DNA from: Bacteroides sp.
GTDB taxonomy: Bacteria > Bacteroidota > Bacteroidia > Bacteroidales > Muribaculaceae
DNA length: 41,593 bases
Assembly: GCA_014802425.1 (NCBI GenBank)
Contig: JAAVCH010000016.1
Location: 46,163-87,755 of the forward strand
Reading direction: 5' to 3'
The notes beneath the pieces are model-generated. The model was not told the origin of the DNA. It made no database searches and saw nothing but the letters and a program-made list of their open reading frames with translations. Below, piece by piece: positions 1 to 8,538 of the stretch. Positions within the stretch are counted from its first letter, which is position 1, and every line of letters starts with the position of its first letter. The position numbers and the translations under genes were made by a program.

Positions 1-22
1 CCGGTCAATGATCACAAAGGAA

Positions 23-901
23 TCAGAATCTTTCCAGAACAGTCTGCACGAGTCTTGCGACGGATGGCTTATAGTCGGTGTTGGCGTTGTTGAGTCTGCG
101 CTCGGCTATTATGCAGCACACCGTCATCGCCTTATGCCCGAGAAGTCGTGCAAGGCCCTGCAGGCAGGCGGATTCCATCTCAAAATTGGTCACAGGACGT
201 CCATCAAAGCGGAATGACTCTATCTTCTCATTGAGGTCCGGATCAGTCAGTTCGAGACGCACTTGCCTCCCCTGCGGGGCATAGAAACCGACAGCCGCTA
301 TAGTGGAGCCTTCCACCATCTCTCCCTGACCGATACGGTCGACAAGACTGCGGTCAGCATCAACCGTATACGGCGCAGCCCATGTCCTGTTCCATCCGGT
401 GTGCTCTACAAACTTTCTTTCGAAATCAAGATCACACACCTTGTCCCGGTCAGCGTAAAAGTTCAGAATCCCGTCGAATCCCGTAGCTTTGGAAGCGATG
501 ACGAAATCGCCGATATGGATGTCCTCCTGGAGGGATCCGCTTGTGCCGACGCGCACCATATTGAGGCAACGGTGGACAGGGTTCACCTTCCTTGTCGCGA
601 AGTCGATATTGGCGAGGGCATCAAGTTCTGTGACTACAATCTCGATGTTATCCGGTCCGATACCATGTGACAGGCACAGTATTTCCTTGCCCTTGTATTT
701 ACCGGCAATCGCATGAAACTCCCGTGACTGGATATCGTAATCGATCTCATCGAAATACGAGGCCACCATATCGACACGCCCCGGATCACCGACAAGAACG
801 ATGTTGTCACGCAGCTGCTCAGGGCGAAGATGTATATGAAAGGCCGAGCCGTCACCGTTGATGATCAGTTCGGAAGGGGGGATGATTCTTTCGGCATTCA
901 T
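23..901 (-). CDS. udp: Nucleoside phosphorylase, uridine phosphorylase-like
   Basis: A 292-residue cytoplasmic enzyme of the purine/uridine phosphorylase superfamily, expected to split a nucleoside with phosphate into base and ribose-1-phosphate (nucleoside salvage). Family signs are GDPGRVDMV near residues 38-46 (phosphate-binding loop), VRVGTSGSLQ near 116-125 and the ribose-binding NFEMES near 239-244. The ATG at 901 is followed at once by conserved sequence, and the stop lies inside the window. It follows rmlB on the same strand after 135 bases that contain a GC-rich hairpin, so it may be a separate unit. Uridine specificity is inferred from overall resemblance; another nucleoside is possible. 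Confidence 0.85.
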   Translation of the reverse strand: MNAERIIPPSELIINGDGSAFHIHLRPEQLRDNIVLVGDPGRVDMVASYFDEIDYDIQSREFHAIAGKYKGKEILCLSHGIGPDNIEIVVTELDALANIDFATRKVNPVHRCLNMVRVGTSGSLQEDIHIGDFVIASKATGFDGILNFYADRDKVCDLDFERKFVEHTGWNRTWAAPYTVDADRSLVDRIGQGEMVEGSTIAAVGFYAPQGRQVRLELTDPDLNEKIESFRFDGRPVTNFEMESACLQGLARLLGHKAMTVCCIIAERRLNNANTDYKPSVARLVQTVLERF

Positions 902-976
902 GGTAGAAGAGTCTGGTTTGGAGTAAAGGTAGCCCCGGTTAACAGGAGCGTAATATGCACAAGGGTTAAGTCTGCA

Positions 977-1005
977 TCCGGGGACATCTTAATAACGTCC
1001 CCGGA
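977..1005 (-). terminator. GC-rich hairpin between rmlB and udp
   Basis: Perfect 9-bp inverted repeat, TCCGGGGAC against GTCCCCGGA, with an 11-nt loop, 32 bases past the rmlB stop. No real T-run follows on the minus strand, so it is a weak terminator candidate or an attenuator/processing site rather than a clear intrinsic terminator. Confidence 0.4.
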
Positions 1006-1036
1006 CTGACAAAGTTGATGTCAATGACGGAAAGTG

Positions 1037-2176
1037 TCAACGGTTTCCATACATCTCTTTATAGTAGTTCTCGTAGTCGCCGGACGTGATGTTGTCGACC
1101 CAGTCCTGATGGTCCAGATACCATTTCACTGTTTTCTCAATGCCTTCCTCAAACTGCAGTGAGGGTTCCCAACCCAACTCACTCTGCAGTTTACGGCTGT
1201 CGATGGCATAGCGCAAATCATGTCCGGCACGGTCGGTCACGTACGTGATCAGATTGTCACTGTGTCCTTCGGGATTGCCGAGAAGGCGGTCGACCGTACG
1301 GATGAGGGTCCGGACAATATCTATGTTCTTCCACTCGTTGAATCCTCCTATATTATAGGTGTCACCCGGTTTGCCCTCATGGAAGATAAGGTCGATGGCC
1401 CGGGCGTGATCCTCTACAAACAGCCAGTCGCGTACGTTTTCCCCTTTGCCGTAAACGGGTAGGGGTTTGCCATGACGGATATTATTGATGAAGAGTGGAA
1501 TCAGTTTCTCCGGAAACTGATACGGGCCATAGTTGTTGGAGCAGTTGGTCACGAGGGTTGGCATACCGTAAGTGTCGTGATAGGCGCGTACGAAATGGTC
1601 GCTCGAAGCTTTTGATGCGGAATACGGGGAGTGGGGGTTATAGCGGGTATCCTCCACAAAAAACTCCTCACCATAGGCATGGTGATGTTCGGAAGAGGCC
1701 TTAGTGGTGAAAGGTGACTCTATACCTTCGGGAGATGTGAGTTCAAGCGCACCGTACACTTCGTCCGTTGAAATATGATAGAACAGTTTTCCCTCATACT
1801 TATCGGGAAGGGAATCCCAATATTCACGTGCGGCCTGCAGAAGTGAAAGAGTGCCCATAACGTTTGTTCGGGCAAAGGTGAAGGGATCCTTGATGGAACG
1901 GTCGACGTGGCTCTCGGCCGCAAGATGGATGATACCGTCAATCTTATAATCCTTCACGATACGGCGCATCTCATCCAGATCCGCGATATCGGCACGGACA
2001 AAAGTATAATTCGGTCTATCCTCAATATCGGAGAGATTGGCCAGGTTGCCGGCATATGTGAGTTTATCGAGATTTACGATATTGTAGTCCGGATACTTGT
2101 TTACGAAGAGGCGCACCACGTGACTGCCGATAAAGCCGGCGCCACCGGTCACCAATATATTTTTTTTCTTATCCAT
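1037..2176 (-). CDS. rmlB: dTDP-glucose 4,6-dehydratase
   Basis: Second enzyme of dTDP-L-rhamnose synthesis: converts dTDP-glucose to dTDP-4-keto-6-deoxyglucose with bound NAD. It is an extended short-chain dehydrogenase with the Rossmann motif VTGGAGFIGSHVV at the N terminus, HLAAESHVDRS, and the catalytic YSASKASSDH (Tyr-x3-Lys). I chose the ATG at 2176 (MDKKKNILVTGG, 379 aa), which fits the family length. An upstream in-frame ATG at 2221 overlaps the rmlD stop as ATGA and would add 15 unconserved residues. Last gene of the rmlACDB operon. Confidence 0.95.
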   Translation of the reverse strand: MDKKKNILVTGGAGFIGSHVVRLFVNKYPDYNIVNLDKLTYAGNLANLSDIEDRPNYTFVRADIADLDEMRRIVKDYKIDGIIHLAAESHVDRSIKDPFTFARTNVMGTLSLLQAAREYWDSLPDKYEGKLFYHISTDEVYGALELTSPEGIESPFTTKASSEHHHAYGEEFFVEDTRYNPHSPYSASKASSDHFVRAYHDTYGMPTLVTNCSNNYGPYQFPEKLIPLFINNIRHGKPLPVYGKGENVRDWLFVEDHARAIDLIFHEGKPGDTYNIGGFNEWKNIDIVRTLIRTVDRLLGNPEGHSDNLITYVTDRAGHDLRYAIDSRKLQSELGWEPSLQFEEGIEKTVKWYLDHQDWVDNITSGDYENYYKEMYGNR

Positions 2177-2217
2177 TTTATGTGTTCTTGAGAATGGGGG
2201 TTGACAGGAGAAGAGAA

Positions 2218-3093
2218 TCATGCCTTCAAAGCGGACATCTCCTTCATTACCTCTTTCAGGGAAGTACGCCAGTGAGGTATATCTATTCCGAAAGTCTGCT
2301 TGATCTTGGTCTTGTCAAGCACACTGAAAGCAGGGCGTACGACCTTCGACGGGAACTCATCGGAATGACACGGTGATACCTTACAGCTGTCATGACCCGC
2401 CAGCTCGGCAATGGCGCAGGTGAAATCATACCATGAGCATACACCCTCATCGGAGAAATGGTATATTCCCTCATTGTCTTTGAAATCGCCGGACTCCACA
2501 ATCCGGAATATCGCAGAAGCAAGATCGCGTGCGGAAGTAGGTGTGCCGATCTGGTCGAAAACGACATTGAGTTCGGGTTTCTCACCGGTCAGCCTGAGCA
2601 TGGTCTTCAGGAAGTTGTTGCCGTAAGGTGAATAGAGCCATGCCGTACGGATAATCAATGCTTTGGCTCCGGAATCAAGGATAGCCTCCTCACCGTGGAG
2701 CTTTGTACGCCCGTAGGCTCCGGTCGGATTGGCAGGCTCCGTCTCAGTGCGGGGAGTATTGCCGGGATTTCCGCCAAAGACATAGTCAGTCGAGACATGC
2801 ACCAAAGTGCCGTCATGCTTCTTCATGACTTTGGCAAGGATGGCCGGAGCAGTGGCGTTGATTAATTCAGCCGTGGCTTCATCATCCTCCGCCTTTTCCA
2901 CATTGGTATAGGCCGCACAGTTGATGATCATCTCCGCCCCGGTATCCTCCACCATTTTCCCTACGGCAGACTCATCTGTGATGTCAAGTTCTGCGACATC
3001 GGTAAAAATATAGTTGTTGTTTTCTGAGCCTTCCGCCAGATTTCTCAGACATGTACCGAGTTGCCCGTTGGCACCTGTAACGAGTATATTCAT
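2218..3093 (-). CDS. rmlD: dTDP-4-dehydrorhamnose reductase
   Basis: Final step of dTDP-L-rhamnose synthesis, an NAD(P)H-dependent reduction of dTDP-4-keto-L-rhamnose. The protein (291 aa from the ATG at 3093) opens with MNILVTGANGQLGTCL, the nucleotide-binding loop, carries HVSTDYVFGG and the catalytic YGRTKLHGE (Tyr-x3-Lys), and has normal family length. An upstream in-frame ATG at 3120 would add nine residues that lie inside rmlC and look unconserved. The start is one base past the rmlC stop, so the two genes are probably translationally coupled. Confidence 0.95.
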   Translation of the reverse strand: MNILVTGANGQLGTCLRNLAEGSENNNYIFTDVAELDITDESAVGKMVEDTGAEMIINCAAYTNVEKAEDDEATAELINATAPAILAKVMKKHDGTLVHVSTDYVFGGNPGNTPRTETEPANPTGAYGRTKLHGEEAILDSGAKALIIRTAWLYSPYGNNFLKTMLRLTGEKPELNVVFDQIGTPTSARDLASAIFRIVESGDFKDNEGIYHFSDEGVCSWYDFTCAIAELAGHDSCKVSPCHSDEFPSKVVRPAFSVLDKTKIKQTFGIDIPHWRTSLKEVMKEMSALKA

Positions 3094-3094
3094 T

Positions 3095-3655
3095 TCAATC
3101 CATTTTAAAGGGGGAATCAAAGTCAGCGAGAAGCGGATGCTTCATATCCTTTTCAGAAAGGAGCGCCTCCTCTTCGGATATACGCCAGTCGATTCCGAGT
3201 GACTTGTCGAGAATGCTTATACCTCCGTCAGCCTGCGGATGATAATAATTGTCGCACTTATACTGGAAAACCGCCTCATCGCTGAGCACGGCGAATCCAT
3301 GCGCGAAACCACGGGGAACGAAGAACTGCAGGTGATTGTCCTCACTGAGCTCCACAGCCACATGCTTACCATAAGTAGGGGAGTCCTTACGGAGGTCGAC
3401 CGCAACGTCAAGAACCTTTCCCCGGACGCAACGCACAAGCTTGGCCTGTGTGTAGGGAGGGGTCTGGAAATGCAGGCCCCGCATCACGCCACGGGACGAT
3501 TTACTCTGATTGTCCTGTACGAAGTGCACCTCGCGACCCATCACCTCATTAAATACCTTTTCCGAATAGCTTTCAAAGAAATACCCTCTGGCGTCTTCGA
3601 AAACACGGGGCTTGAGGATAACGACACCTTCTATCTCGGTTTTGATTACTTCCAT
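3095..3655 (-). CDS. rmlC: dTDP-4-dehydrorhamnose 3,5-epimerase
   Basis: Cupin-fold epimerase that inverts C3 and C5 of dTDP-4-keto-6-deoxyglucose. The 186-residue product (ATG at 3655, MEVIKTEIEGVVILKPRVF) has FEDARGYFFESYS, FVQDNQSKSSRGVMRGLHFQ with the catalytic His, and VPRGFAHGFAVLSDEA, all hallmarks of RmlC. An in-frame ATG at 3694 would overlap rmlA by 20 bases and add 13 lysine-rich, unconserved residues, so the shorter form is preferred. It lies 19 bases after rmlA. Confidence 0.95.
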   Translation of the reverse strand: MEVIKTEIEGVVILKPRVFEDARGYFFESYSEKVFNEVMGREVHFVQDNQSKSSRGVMRGLHFQTPPYTQAKLVRCVRGKVLDVAVDLRKDSPTYGKHVAVELSEDNHLQFFVPRGFAHGFAVLSDEAVFQYKCDNYYHPQADGGISILDKSLGIDWRISEEEALLSEKDMKHPLLADFDSPFKMD

Positions 3656-3674
3656 TTTTCTCTTTTTCAAAAAA

Positions 3675-4577
3675 TCAGTCAAAGTTGGAATCATGCGTAC
3701 GGTCCAATTCGTCGACGACTTTCAAAAGGTACTGTCCGTACTGATTCTTGAGCATCGGCTTGGCGAGCTCCACCATGCGTTCACGTGAAATCCATCCCTT
3801 ACGGTAAGCTATGCCTTCAAGACATGCGATCTTCAGGCCCTGGCGCTTTTCAAGCACTTCAACATAAATCGAAGCCTCGGCAAGAGAGTCATGAGTGCCG
3901 GTATCGAGCCATGCGAAGCCACGCGGAAGAGTCCGCACCTTAAGCTGTCCCTCCTTAAGGAAGTCCTGATTGACAGTGGTGATTTCCAATTCACCGCGAG
4001 CCGACGGCTTAATCGAGGCGGCCACATCCACAACACGGTTAGGGTAGAAGTACAGTCCCACGACCGCATAGTTTGATTTGGGATGTTCGGGTTTTTCCTC
4101 TATCGAGAGGCACTTGCCGTCATGGTCGAATTCGGCGACCCCATAGCGCTCGGGATCATCCACCCAGTAACCGAACACTGTGGCCAGGCCCTTTTCGGCA
4201 TCCTCGACAGCCTTGTCAAGGGTTTTCTGAAAACCGGCTCCATGGAAGATGTTATCCCCGAGCACAAGGCATGCCGTGTCGTCACCGATAAATTCCCGTC
4301 CGATTATGAATGCCTGCGCGAGCCCGTCGGGAGAGGGCTGTTCGGCATATGAGAAACGCACTCCATAATCCGAGCCGTCGCCCAGAAGACGTTTGAATCC
4401 CGGCAGATCGTATGGCGTGGAGATAATGAGGATATCCCTGATTCCAGCCTGCATGAGGGTGGAAATAGGATAGTACACCATCGGCTTGTCGTAGATAGGG
4501 AGCAACTGTTTGGAAACCCCCTTGGTGATGGGATACAGGCGGGTGCCGGAGCCGCCGGCAAGCACAATTCCTTTCAT
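3675..4577 (-). CDS. rmlA: Glucose-1-phosphate thymidylyltransferase
   Basis: First enzyme of the dTDP-rhamnose pathway: glucose-1-phosphate + dTTP to dTDP-glucose + PPi. The nucleotidyltransferase signature [17 protein letters not shown] starts at residue 8, followed by [21 protein letters not shown] and [13 protein letters not shown]; 300 aa is the usual length. First gene of rmlACDB, with a Bacteroidota-type promoter about 50-80 bases upstream. The product likely feeds surface polysaccharide synthesis; no glycosyltransferases are next to it, so this is a general precursor operon rather than part of a visible capsule locus. Confidence 0.96.
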   Translation of the reverse strand: MKGIVLAGGSGTRLYPITKGVSKQLLPIYDKPMVYYPISTLMQAGIRDILIISTPYDLPGFKRLLGDGSDYGVRFSYAEQPSPDGLAQAFIIGREFIGDDTACLVLGDNIFHGAGFQKTLDKAVEDAEKGLATVFGYWVDDPERYGVAEFDHDGKCLSIEEKPEHPKSNYAVVGLYFYPNRVVDVAASIKPSARGELEITTVNQDFLKEGQLKVRTLPRGFAWLDTGTHDSLAEASIYVEVLEKRQGLKIACLEGIAYRKGWISRERMVELAKPMLKNQYGQYLLKVVDELDRTHDSNFD

Positions 4578-4625
4578 AAATGAATTTTAACTGACTCAAG
4601 AAGTATGGGTAGCTGTAAGCAACGA

Positions 4626-4656
4626 CAAATATAATAAAAACCTCCCATATGGCAAA
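4626..4656 (-). promoter_or_regulatory. Promoter of the rml operon (Bacteroidota sigma type)
   Basis: On the minus strand there is TTTG (4653-4656), exactly 19 bases, then TATATTTG (4626-4633). This matches the primary sigma factor consensus of Bacteroidota (-33 TTTG, -7 TAnnTTTG) at every defined position. Transcription would begin about 4620, giving a leader of about 40 bases before the rmlA ATG. Confidence 0.8.
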
Positions 4657-4740
4657 ATCAATCTCTCTTACCTGCATGGGTCCGACAAACCAAAAGCACT
4701 GGCAAGGCGTTTCAGAAATAGGAATAAATAAGTTAAACAT

Positions 4741-5313
4741 ATGGCTACAGAAAACGAAAAAGAAACAGTCAAGAATTTTGAAGAGAAAGTGAGGAAGGAC
4801 CTCATGGACTTCCTTAAATATAAAGGTGCGGTCGACGAGCACCTGCCCGAATGCCCCGATGTAGAAGAGAAATGGGGTGAGATCGGACGGGCATATCTGC
4901 CGGACGGCGCAAGGGAGTTTCAGGACTATCCCGTCGTCTCATTAGGCTGGATGATGTTCATAGGGATGGCGATGGCTTATTATTGGGATACGGATTGGGA
5001 AGCGAACTCCAAACGCAACGACTACTATGAGCAGCTCCGCGACAAGGACGGCTACGACAATCTCGACGATACGGTCGTGAAAGGTCTGCTCGGTTATGAG
5101 GGAGAGGCAGCCGAAAAGATTATCGAGCTGGTTGCCGAATGCGCTTCGAGGGTCTATAGCCTTCTGAGCCACGAGCCTGTCGAACCCGGTACGGAAGCCG
5201 CGTTCGGAAGCTACATAGCCGCGCTCCACCAACTGTATCTTGCCGGGATGTGCATGGAGCTCAATGCCCTCGGATACCATATGACACCCTTCAATCCGGC
5301 ATCAATGAACTGA
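4741..5313 (+). CDS. Conserved-looking hypothetical acidic protein
   Basis: I do not recognise this 190-residue protein. It has no signal peptide. It is acidic and helix-rich (KNFEEKVRKDLMDFLKYKG at the N terminus). The stretch VVSLGWMMFIGMAMAYYWD near residues 65-83 is hydrophobic, and a second hydrophobic helix YIAALHQLYLAGMCMELNA lies near 160-178. It could be soluble helical or weakly membrane-associated. It stands alone: divergent from rmlA and separated from ureA by 285 bases containing a perfect palindrome, so there is no clear functional partner. Codon use resembles its neighbours, so the reading frame is probably real. Confidence 0.75.
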   Translation: MATENEKETVKNFEEKVRKDLMDFLKYKGAVDEHLPECPDVEEKWGEIGRAYLPDGAREFQDYPVVSLGWMMFIGMAMAYYWDTDWEANSKRNDYYEQLRDKDGYDNLDDTVVKGLLGYEGEAAEKIIELVAECASRVYSLLSHEPVEPGTEAAFGSYIAALHQLYLAGMCMELNALGYHMTPFNPASMN

Positions 5314-5364
5314 AGAATCCAGAGAAAGGACAACTATATAGGCGGATTTAATACACAATCTTAC

Positions 5365-5400
5365 ATGAGCAAAATATGTTGCATAACATATTTTGCTCAT
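5365..5400. promoter_or_regulatory. Perfect 36-nt palindrome upstream of the urease operon
   Basis: Two 16-nt arms (5365-5380, ATGAGCAAAATATGTT, and its exact complement at 5385-5400) flank GCAT. It sits 51 bases after the preceding gene and about 200 bases before ureA. No T-run follows on either strand, so an ordinary intrinsic terminator is not supported; a protein-binding operator or a processed RNA hairpin is possible. The core ATATGTT-N4-AACATAT recurs at 31951-31968. Confidence 0.6.
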
Positions 5401-5490
5401 TATAGATGATAAAAAGGGAATTTTCTAATAAAAAAAGCTCATTTCTCAGTAACCATATAAGGAAACTTATTGTTATAGATAAAAAGAGCC

Positions 5491-5553
5491 ATAACGCCTC
5501 GTTCCCTCCCCGTGGTCGGCAGGCATTAAGCCAAGCGCCTTCCCGCGCGTTAT
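5491..5553 (+). promoter_or_regulatory. Foldable GC-rich leader before ureA
   Basis: A 63-nt element in an otherwise AT-rich 285-base gap. ATAACGC (5491-5497) pairs perfectly with GCGTTAT (5547-5553), enclosing a smaller GGC-ATTAA-GCC hairpin. It ends 45 bases before the ureA ATG. It may be part of a 5' UTR with a regulatory fold; it matches no riboswitch class I can name. No clear TAnnTTTG promoter box was found in this gap. Confidence 0.35.
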
Positions 5554-5598
5554 CGAAGCCCGAAATAACTGAACGTTTCACCTACAAATACTGATGCT

Positions 5599-5901
5599 AT
5601 GCATTTTACCCCGAAAGAGCAAGATAAGCTTACGCTGCTTTGCGTAGGCATGATTGCCGAGCGTCGACTGAAGAAAGGTCTCAAGCTCAACTATCCTGAA
5701 TCCGTAGCCTATATCACAAGCTGTGCGCTTGAAGGTGCACGAGAGGGTAAGACTGTAGAGGAGGTCATGCATGACGCCACTAAAGTCCTCACCAAGGAAC
5801 AGGTTATGGACGGAGTGGCCGACATGATAGGCCTGCTTCAGGTAGAGGCTGTATTCACCGACGGCAGCCGCCTTGTTTCAATCCATAATCCCATCCGCTG
5901 A
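5599..5901 (+). CDS. ureA: Urease gamma subunit
   Basis: Smallest structural subunit of nickel urease (urea to ammonia plus carbamate). The 100-residue protein has the standard family length and signatures: [32 protein letters not shown] (residues about 21-38), [13 protein letters not shown] and the ending [13 protein letters not shown]. The ATG at 5599 fits the family N terminus exactly. It heads ureABC, with ureB 27 bases downstream, and is preceded by the palindrome and leader described separately. Gamma and beta are separate genes here, unlike the fused form in Helicobacter. Confidence 0.97.
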   Translation: MHFTPKEQDKLTLLCVGMIAERRLKKGLKLNYPESVAYITSCALEGAREGKTVEEVMHDATKVLTKEQVMDGVADMIGLLQVEAVFTDGSRLVSIHNPIR

Positions 5902-5928
5902 TTGCGGTCACCTTAAAAACTCACGAAT

Positions 5929-6564
5929 ATGGCTCAGACAGATTCGAACAATAACGCTTACGCATCCGCAGACGCACAGCGTGACGCAATTGAGAACAAA
6001 CCTATGCCGCCCATGCCGGACACCCCGATGCCCGACTTTGAGAAAGACGGTTACGCCACTCCCAACGGAGTATATACCGGTGCGCCGGATATAGCTTATC
6101 CCAAGACTCCCGGCTTTGAGCCCAAAGAATATGTGCCGGTAGGCGGAGTAATCCTTGCGGAGGGCGATATCGAATATAATACTGACCGCCGCACGGTAAA
6201 GCTTAAAGTGCGCAATACAGGCGACCGTCCCGTACAGATCGGTTCCCACTTCCATTTCTTTGAAGTGAACCGCTATATGGAGTTCGACCGTCCGAAGGCT
6301 TTCGGATACCATCTTAACATCCCCGCCACCACAGCAGTACGTTTCGAGCCGGGAGAGGAAAAGGAAGTGGAACTCGTAAGCTACGCCGGCAAACACCGTG
6401 TGATCGGCTTCGATGACCTTGTCAACGGTTATACAGGTCTTGAGGATTCTCCCTCTTTCTATCCCAAATATCTCGAAGCCGTGCGCCGCATAAAGGAGTA
6501 TGGCTATAAGTCGGTAAGCGAAGACATGGCCGACGGCGAGTATGACGAAAATCAAATAAAATAA
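5929..6564 (+). CDS. ureB: Urease beta subunit with N- and C-terminal extensions
   Basis: Structural beta subunit of urease. The conserved core spans about residues 67-168: [32 protein letters not shown] (96-114) and [19 protein letters not shown] (125-143). At 211 aa it is about twice the usual 100-110 residues. There is a 66-residue N-terminal extension, polar at first and then proline/methionine-rich ([13 protein letters not shown] at 25-37), and about 42 extra residues after the core that look helical and charged. The ATG at 5929 lies 27 bases after ureA; internal ATGs at codons 26, 29 and 34 would still leave more than 30 extra residues. The extensions may shape the urease assembly or its contact with UreD/F; that is inference. 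Confidence 0.95.
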   Translation: MAQTDSNNNAYASADAQRDAIENKPMPPMPDTPMPDFEKDGYATPNGVYTGAPDIAYPKTPGFEPKEYVPVGGVILAEGDIEYNTDRRTVKLKVRNTGDRPVQIGSHFHFFEVNRYMEFDRPKAFGYHLNIPATTAVRFEPGEEKEVELVSYAGKHRVIGFDDLVNGYTGLEDSPSFYPKYLEAVRRIKEYGYKSVSEDMADGEYDENQIK

Positions 6565-6576
6565 AAGCTGAATACC

Positions 6577-8298
6577 ATGGCAGTAATTTCACGCAGTGAC
6601 AATAACATGCTTTTCGGTCCCACGGTGGGTGACAAAATCCGCCTGGGCAATACCGATCTGTATGTCGAGATAGAAAAAGACCTCCGTAAAAATTATGGAG
6701 ACGAAGTAGTCTATGGCGGCGGCAAGACACTCCGCGACGGCATGGGCCTGGCCAATGAATGCACTTCAGCCGAGGGATCACTGGACACTGTGATTACCAA
6801 TGTCACAATACTTGATCCGGTACTCGGAGTAGTGAAGGCGGACGTAGGCATCAAGGACGGCAAGATCGCAGGTATCGGCAAGGCCGGCAACCCGAATGTG
6901 ATGAAGGGTGTCACTCCCGGACTCGTCACAGGCCCTTCGACTGATGCCATTTCAGGCGAACACCTTATCCTCACGGCTGCAGGTATCGACGGCCACGTAC
7001 ACTTCATTTCCCCACAGCAGGCCTACAACTGTCTCTCGAACGGTATAACCACGCTTATCGGAGGCGGTATCGGACCCACGGACGGCTCCAACGGTACGAC
7101 AATCACATCTGGTCCCTGGAACATGGAGAAAATCCTCCAGAGTATCGACGGACTCCCCATCAATATAGGTATGCTCGCCAAGGGCAACTGTTCCCGTAAG
7201 GAAGAGCTTTATGCTCAGGCGGCCGCCGGAGCAATGGGATTCAAGATTCACGAGGACTGGGGTGCGACTCCGGCAGTGATCCGCACATGCCTTGAGGCAG
7301 CCGACAATCTGGACATGCAGGTAGCCATCCACACGGATACACTCAATGAGTCCGGATTCGTGGAAGACACGATCGCAGCCATTGACGGACGTACCATCCA
7401 TACCTACCACACCGAAGGCGCCGGCGGCGGCCACGCTCCCGACCTTCTCAAGGTGGCATCAATGGCGAATGTGCTCCCGTCGTCAACCAACCCGACTCTA
7501 CCGTACGGCATCAACTCCGAGGCCGAGCTCTTCGACATGATTATGGTTTGCCACAATCTGAATCCTCACATTCCTTCCGATGTGGCATTCGCAGAGAGCC
7601 GTGTCCGTCCCGAAACCCAGAGTGCGGAGAATATTTTCCATGACCTCGGCATCATCTCCATGGTTTCCTCCGACTCACAGGCCATGGGCCGAGTAGGGGA
7701 ATCGTTCATGCGTACGTTCCAGATGGCTTCCTACATGAAGTCAGTGCGCGGCAAGCTCCCCGAGGATGCTGACGGCAACGACAACTTCCGAGTGCTCCGC
7801 TATCTTGCCCAGATTACCCTCAATCCCGCCATCACGTATGGCATAAATGATGTCCTCGGATCGGTAGAAGTAGGCAAAATGGCCGACCTCGTGCTTTGGG
7901 AGCCCGCTTTCTTCGGAACTAAGCCGAAACTCGTCATAAAGGGTGGCCTTATCAACTGGGCCAACATGGGCGATCCCAACGCATCCCTCCCCACTCCGCA
8001 GCCCAAGATCATGCGTCCGATGTTCGGTGCTTTTGGCGAAGCATTGCAGAATACCCGCTATACCTTCATCTCACAGGCGGCCGCAGAGGCGGATATCAAG
8101 AACAAGTACGGCCTGACGTCAATGGTATATCCCGTACATGGAGTGCGCTCACTCGGAAAAGCCGACATGGTGCGCAACACCGCCACCCCGAAAATCGAGG
8201 TCAATCCCGAGACATTCTACGTGACAGTCGACGGTGTGCTCGCGTATGTGCCGCCCGCAAAGGTGCTTCCCCTCGCGCAGTTGTACTGGTTCAGCTAA
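6577..8298 (+). CDS. ureC: Urease alpha (catalytic) subunit
   Basis: Catalytic subunit, 573 aa, normal length. Counting from the ATG, nickel ligands are His140 and His142 (DGHVHF), carbamylated Lys223 (KIHEDWG), His252 (IHTDTLNESGF), His278 (YHTEGAGGGH) and Asp366 (SSDSQAMGRVGE). The mobile-flap Cys325-His326 pair, whose His is the catalytic acid in Klebsiella urease, is present, but the following residue is Asn (CHNL) where Klebsiella has His (CHHL). All catalytic residues sit at a constant +6 offset from Klebsiella numbering, so the enzyme looks active. It begins 12 bases after ureB and ends 90 bases before a strong terminator. Confidence 0.98.
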   Translation: MAVISRSDNNMLFGPTVGDKIRLGNTDLYVEIEKDLRKNYGDEVVYGGGKTLRDGMGLANECTSAEGSLDTVITNVTILDPVLGVVKADVGIKDGKIAGIGKAGNPNVMKGVTPGLVTGPSTDAISGEHLILTAAGIDGHVHFISPQQAYNCLSNGITTLIGGGIGPTDGSNGTTITSGPWNMEKILQSIDGLPINIGMLAKGNCSRKEELYAQAAAGAMGFKIHEDWGATPAVIRTCLEAADNLDMQVAIHTDTLNESGFVEDTIAAIDGRTIHTYHTEGAGGGHAPDLLKVASMANVLPSSTNPTLPYGINSEAELFDMIMVCHNLNPHIPSDVAFAESRVRPETQSAENIFHDLGIISMVSSDSQAMGRVGESFMRTFQMASYMKSVRGKLPEDADGNDNFRVLRYLAQITLNPAITYGINDVLGSVEVGKMADLVLWEPAFFGTKPKLVIKGGLINWANMGDPNASLPTPQPKIMRPMFGAFGEALQNTRYTFISQAAAEADIKNKYGLTSMVYPVHGVRSLGKADMVRNTATPKIEVNPETFYVTVDGVLAYVPPAKVLPLAQLYWFS

Positions 8299-8388
8299 AC
8301 AGGCTCTTCTCATTTAGGAGTCATGCTTGTCAATGATTTCCACCATACTCTCAGGTTAGCCAAATAAGATTATCAAAATATGTTGTAG

Positions 8389-8431
8389 AGCACTGTTTTG
8401 TTTCCGAGTGAAACAGAACAGTGCTTTTTTT
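8389..8431 (+). terminator. Intrinsic terminator between ureC and ureE
   Basis: A 16-bp stem (8389-8404 with 8410-8425, one G-U pair), a 5-nt loop and seven T residues (8425-8431) form a textbook intrinsic terminator. It separates the structural genes from the maturation genes ureEFGD. The sequence just upstream, ATATGTTGTAGAG (8378-8390), copies half of the dyads at 5365 and 31951 and runs into the hairpin. From the stem to ureE (about 107 bases) I see no TAnnTTTG box, so ureE may depend on partial readthrough or on an unrecognised promoter. Confidence 0.85.
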
Positions 8432-8538
8432 ATGCCATTGCCTAACCAATTGCAAGATTTTATTGTTAAAGAATATAAGGAGACTTTAACCGGACTCCCG
8501 AATTTTTCAATACAAAATAAAATCGAATAGAAGATTCA

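Noticed and set aside
5348..5594. Small open frames on both strands upstream of ureA
   Set aside because: They overlap each other, the palindrome and the leader; the products look random and no family is recognisable.
8299..8388. Possible small protein between ureC and ureE
   Set aside because: No open frame of useful length; the region is occupied by the terminator and a dyad half-site.
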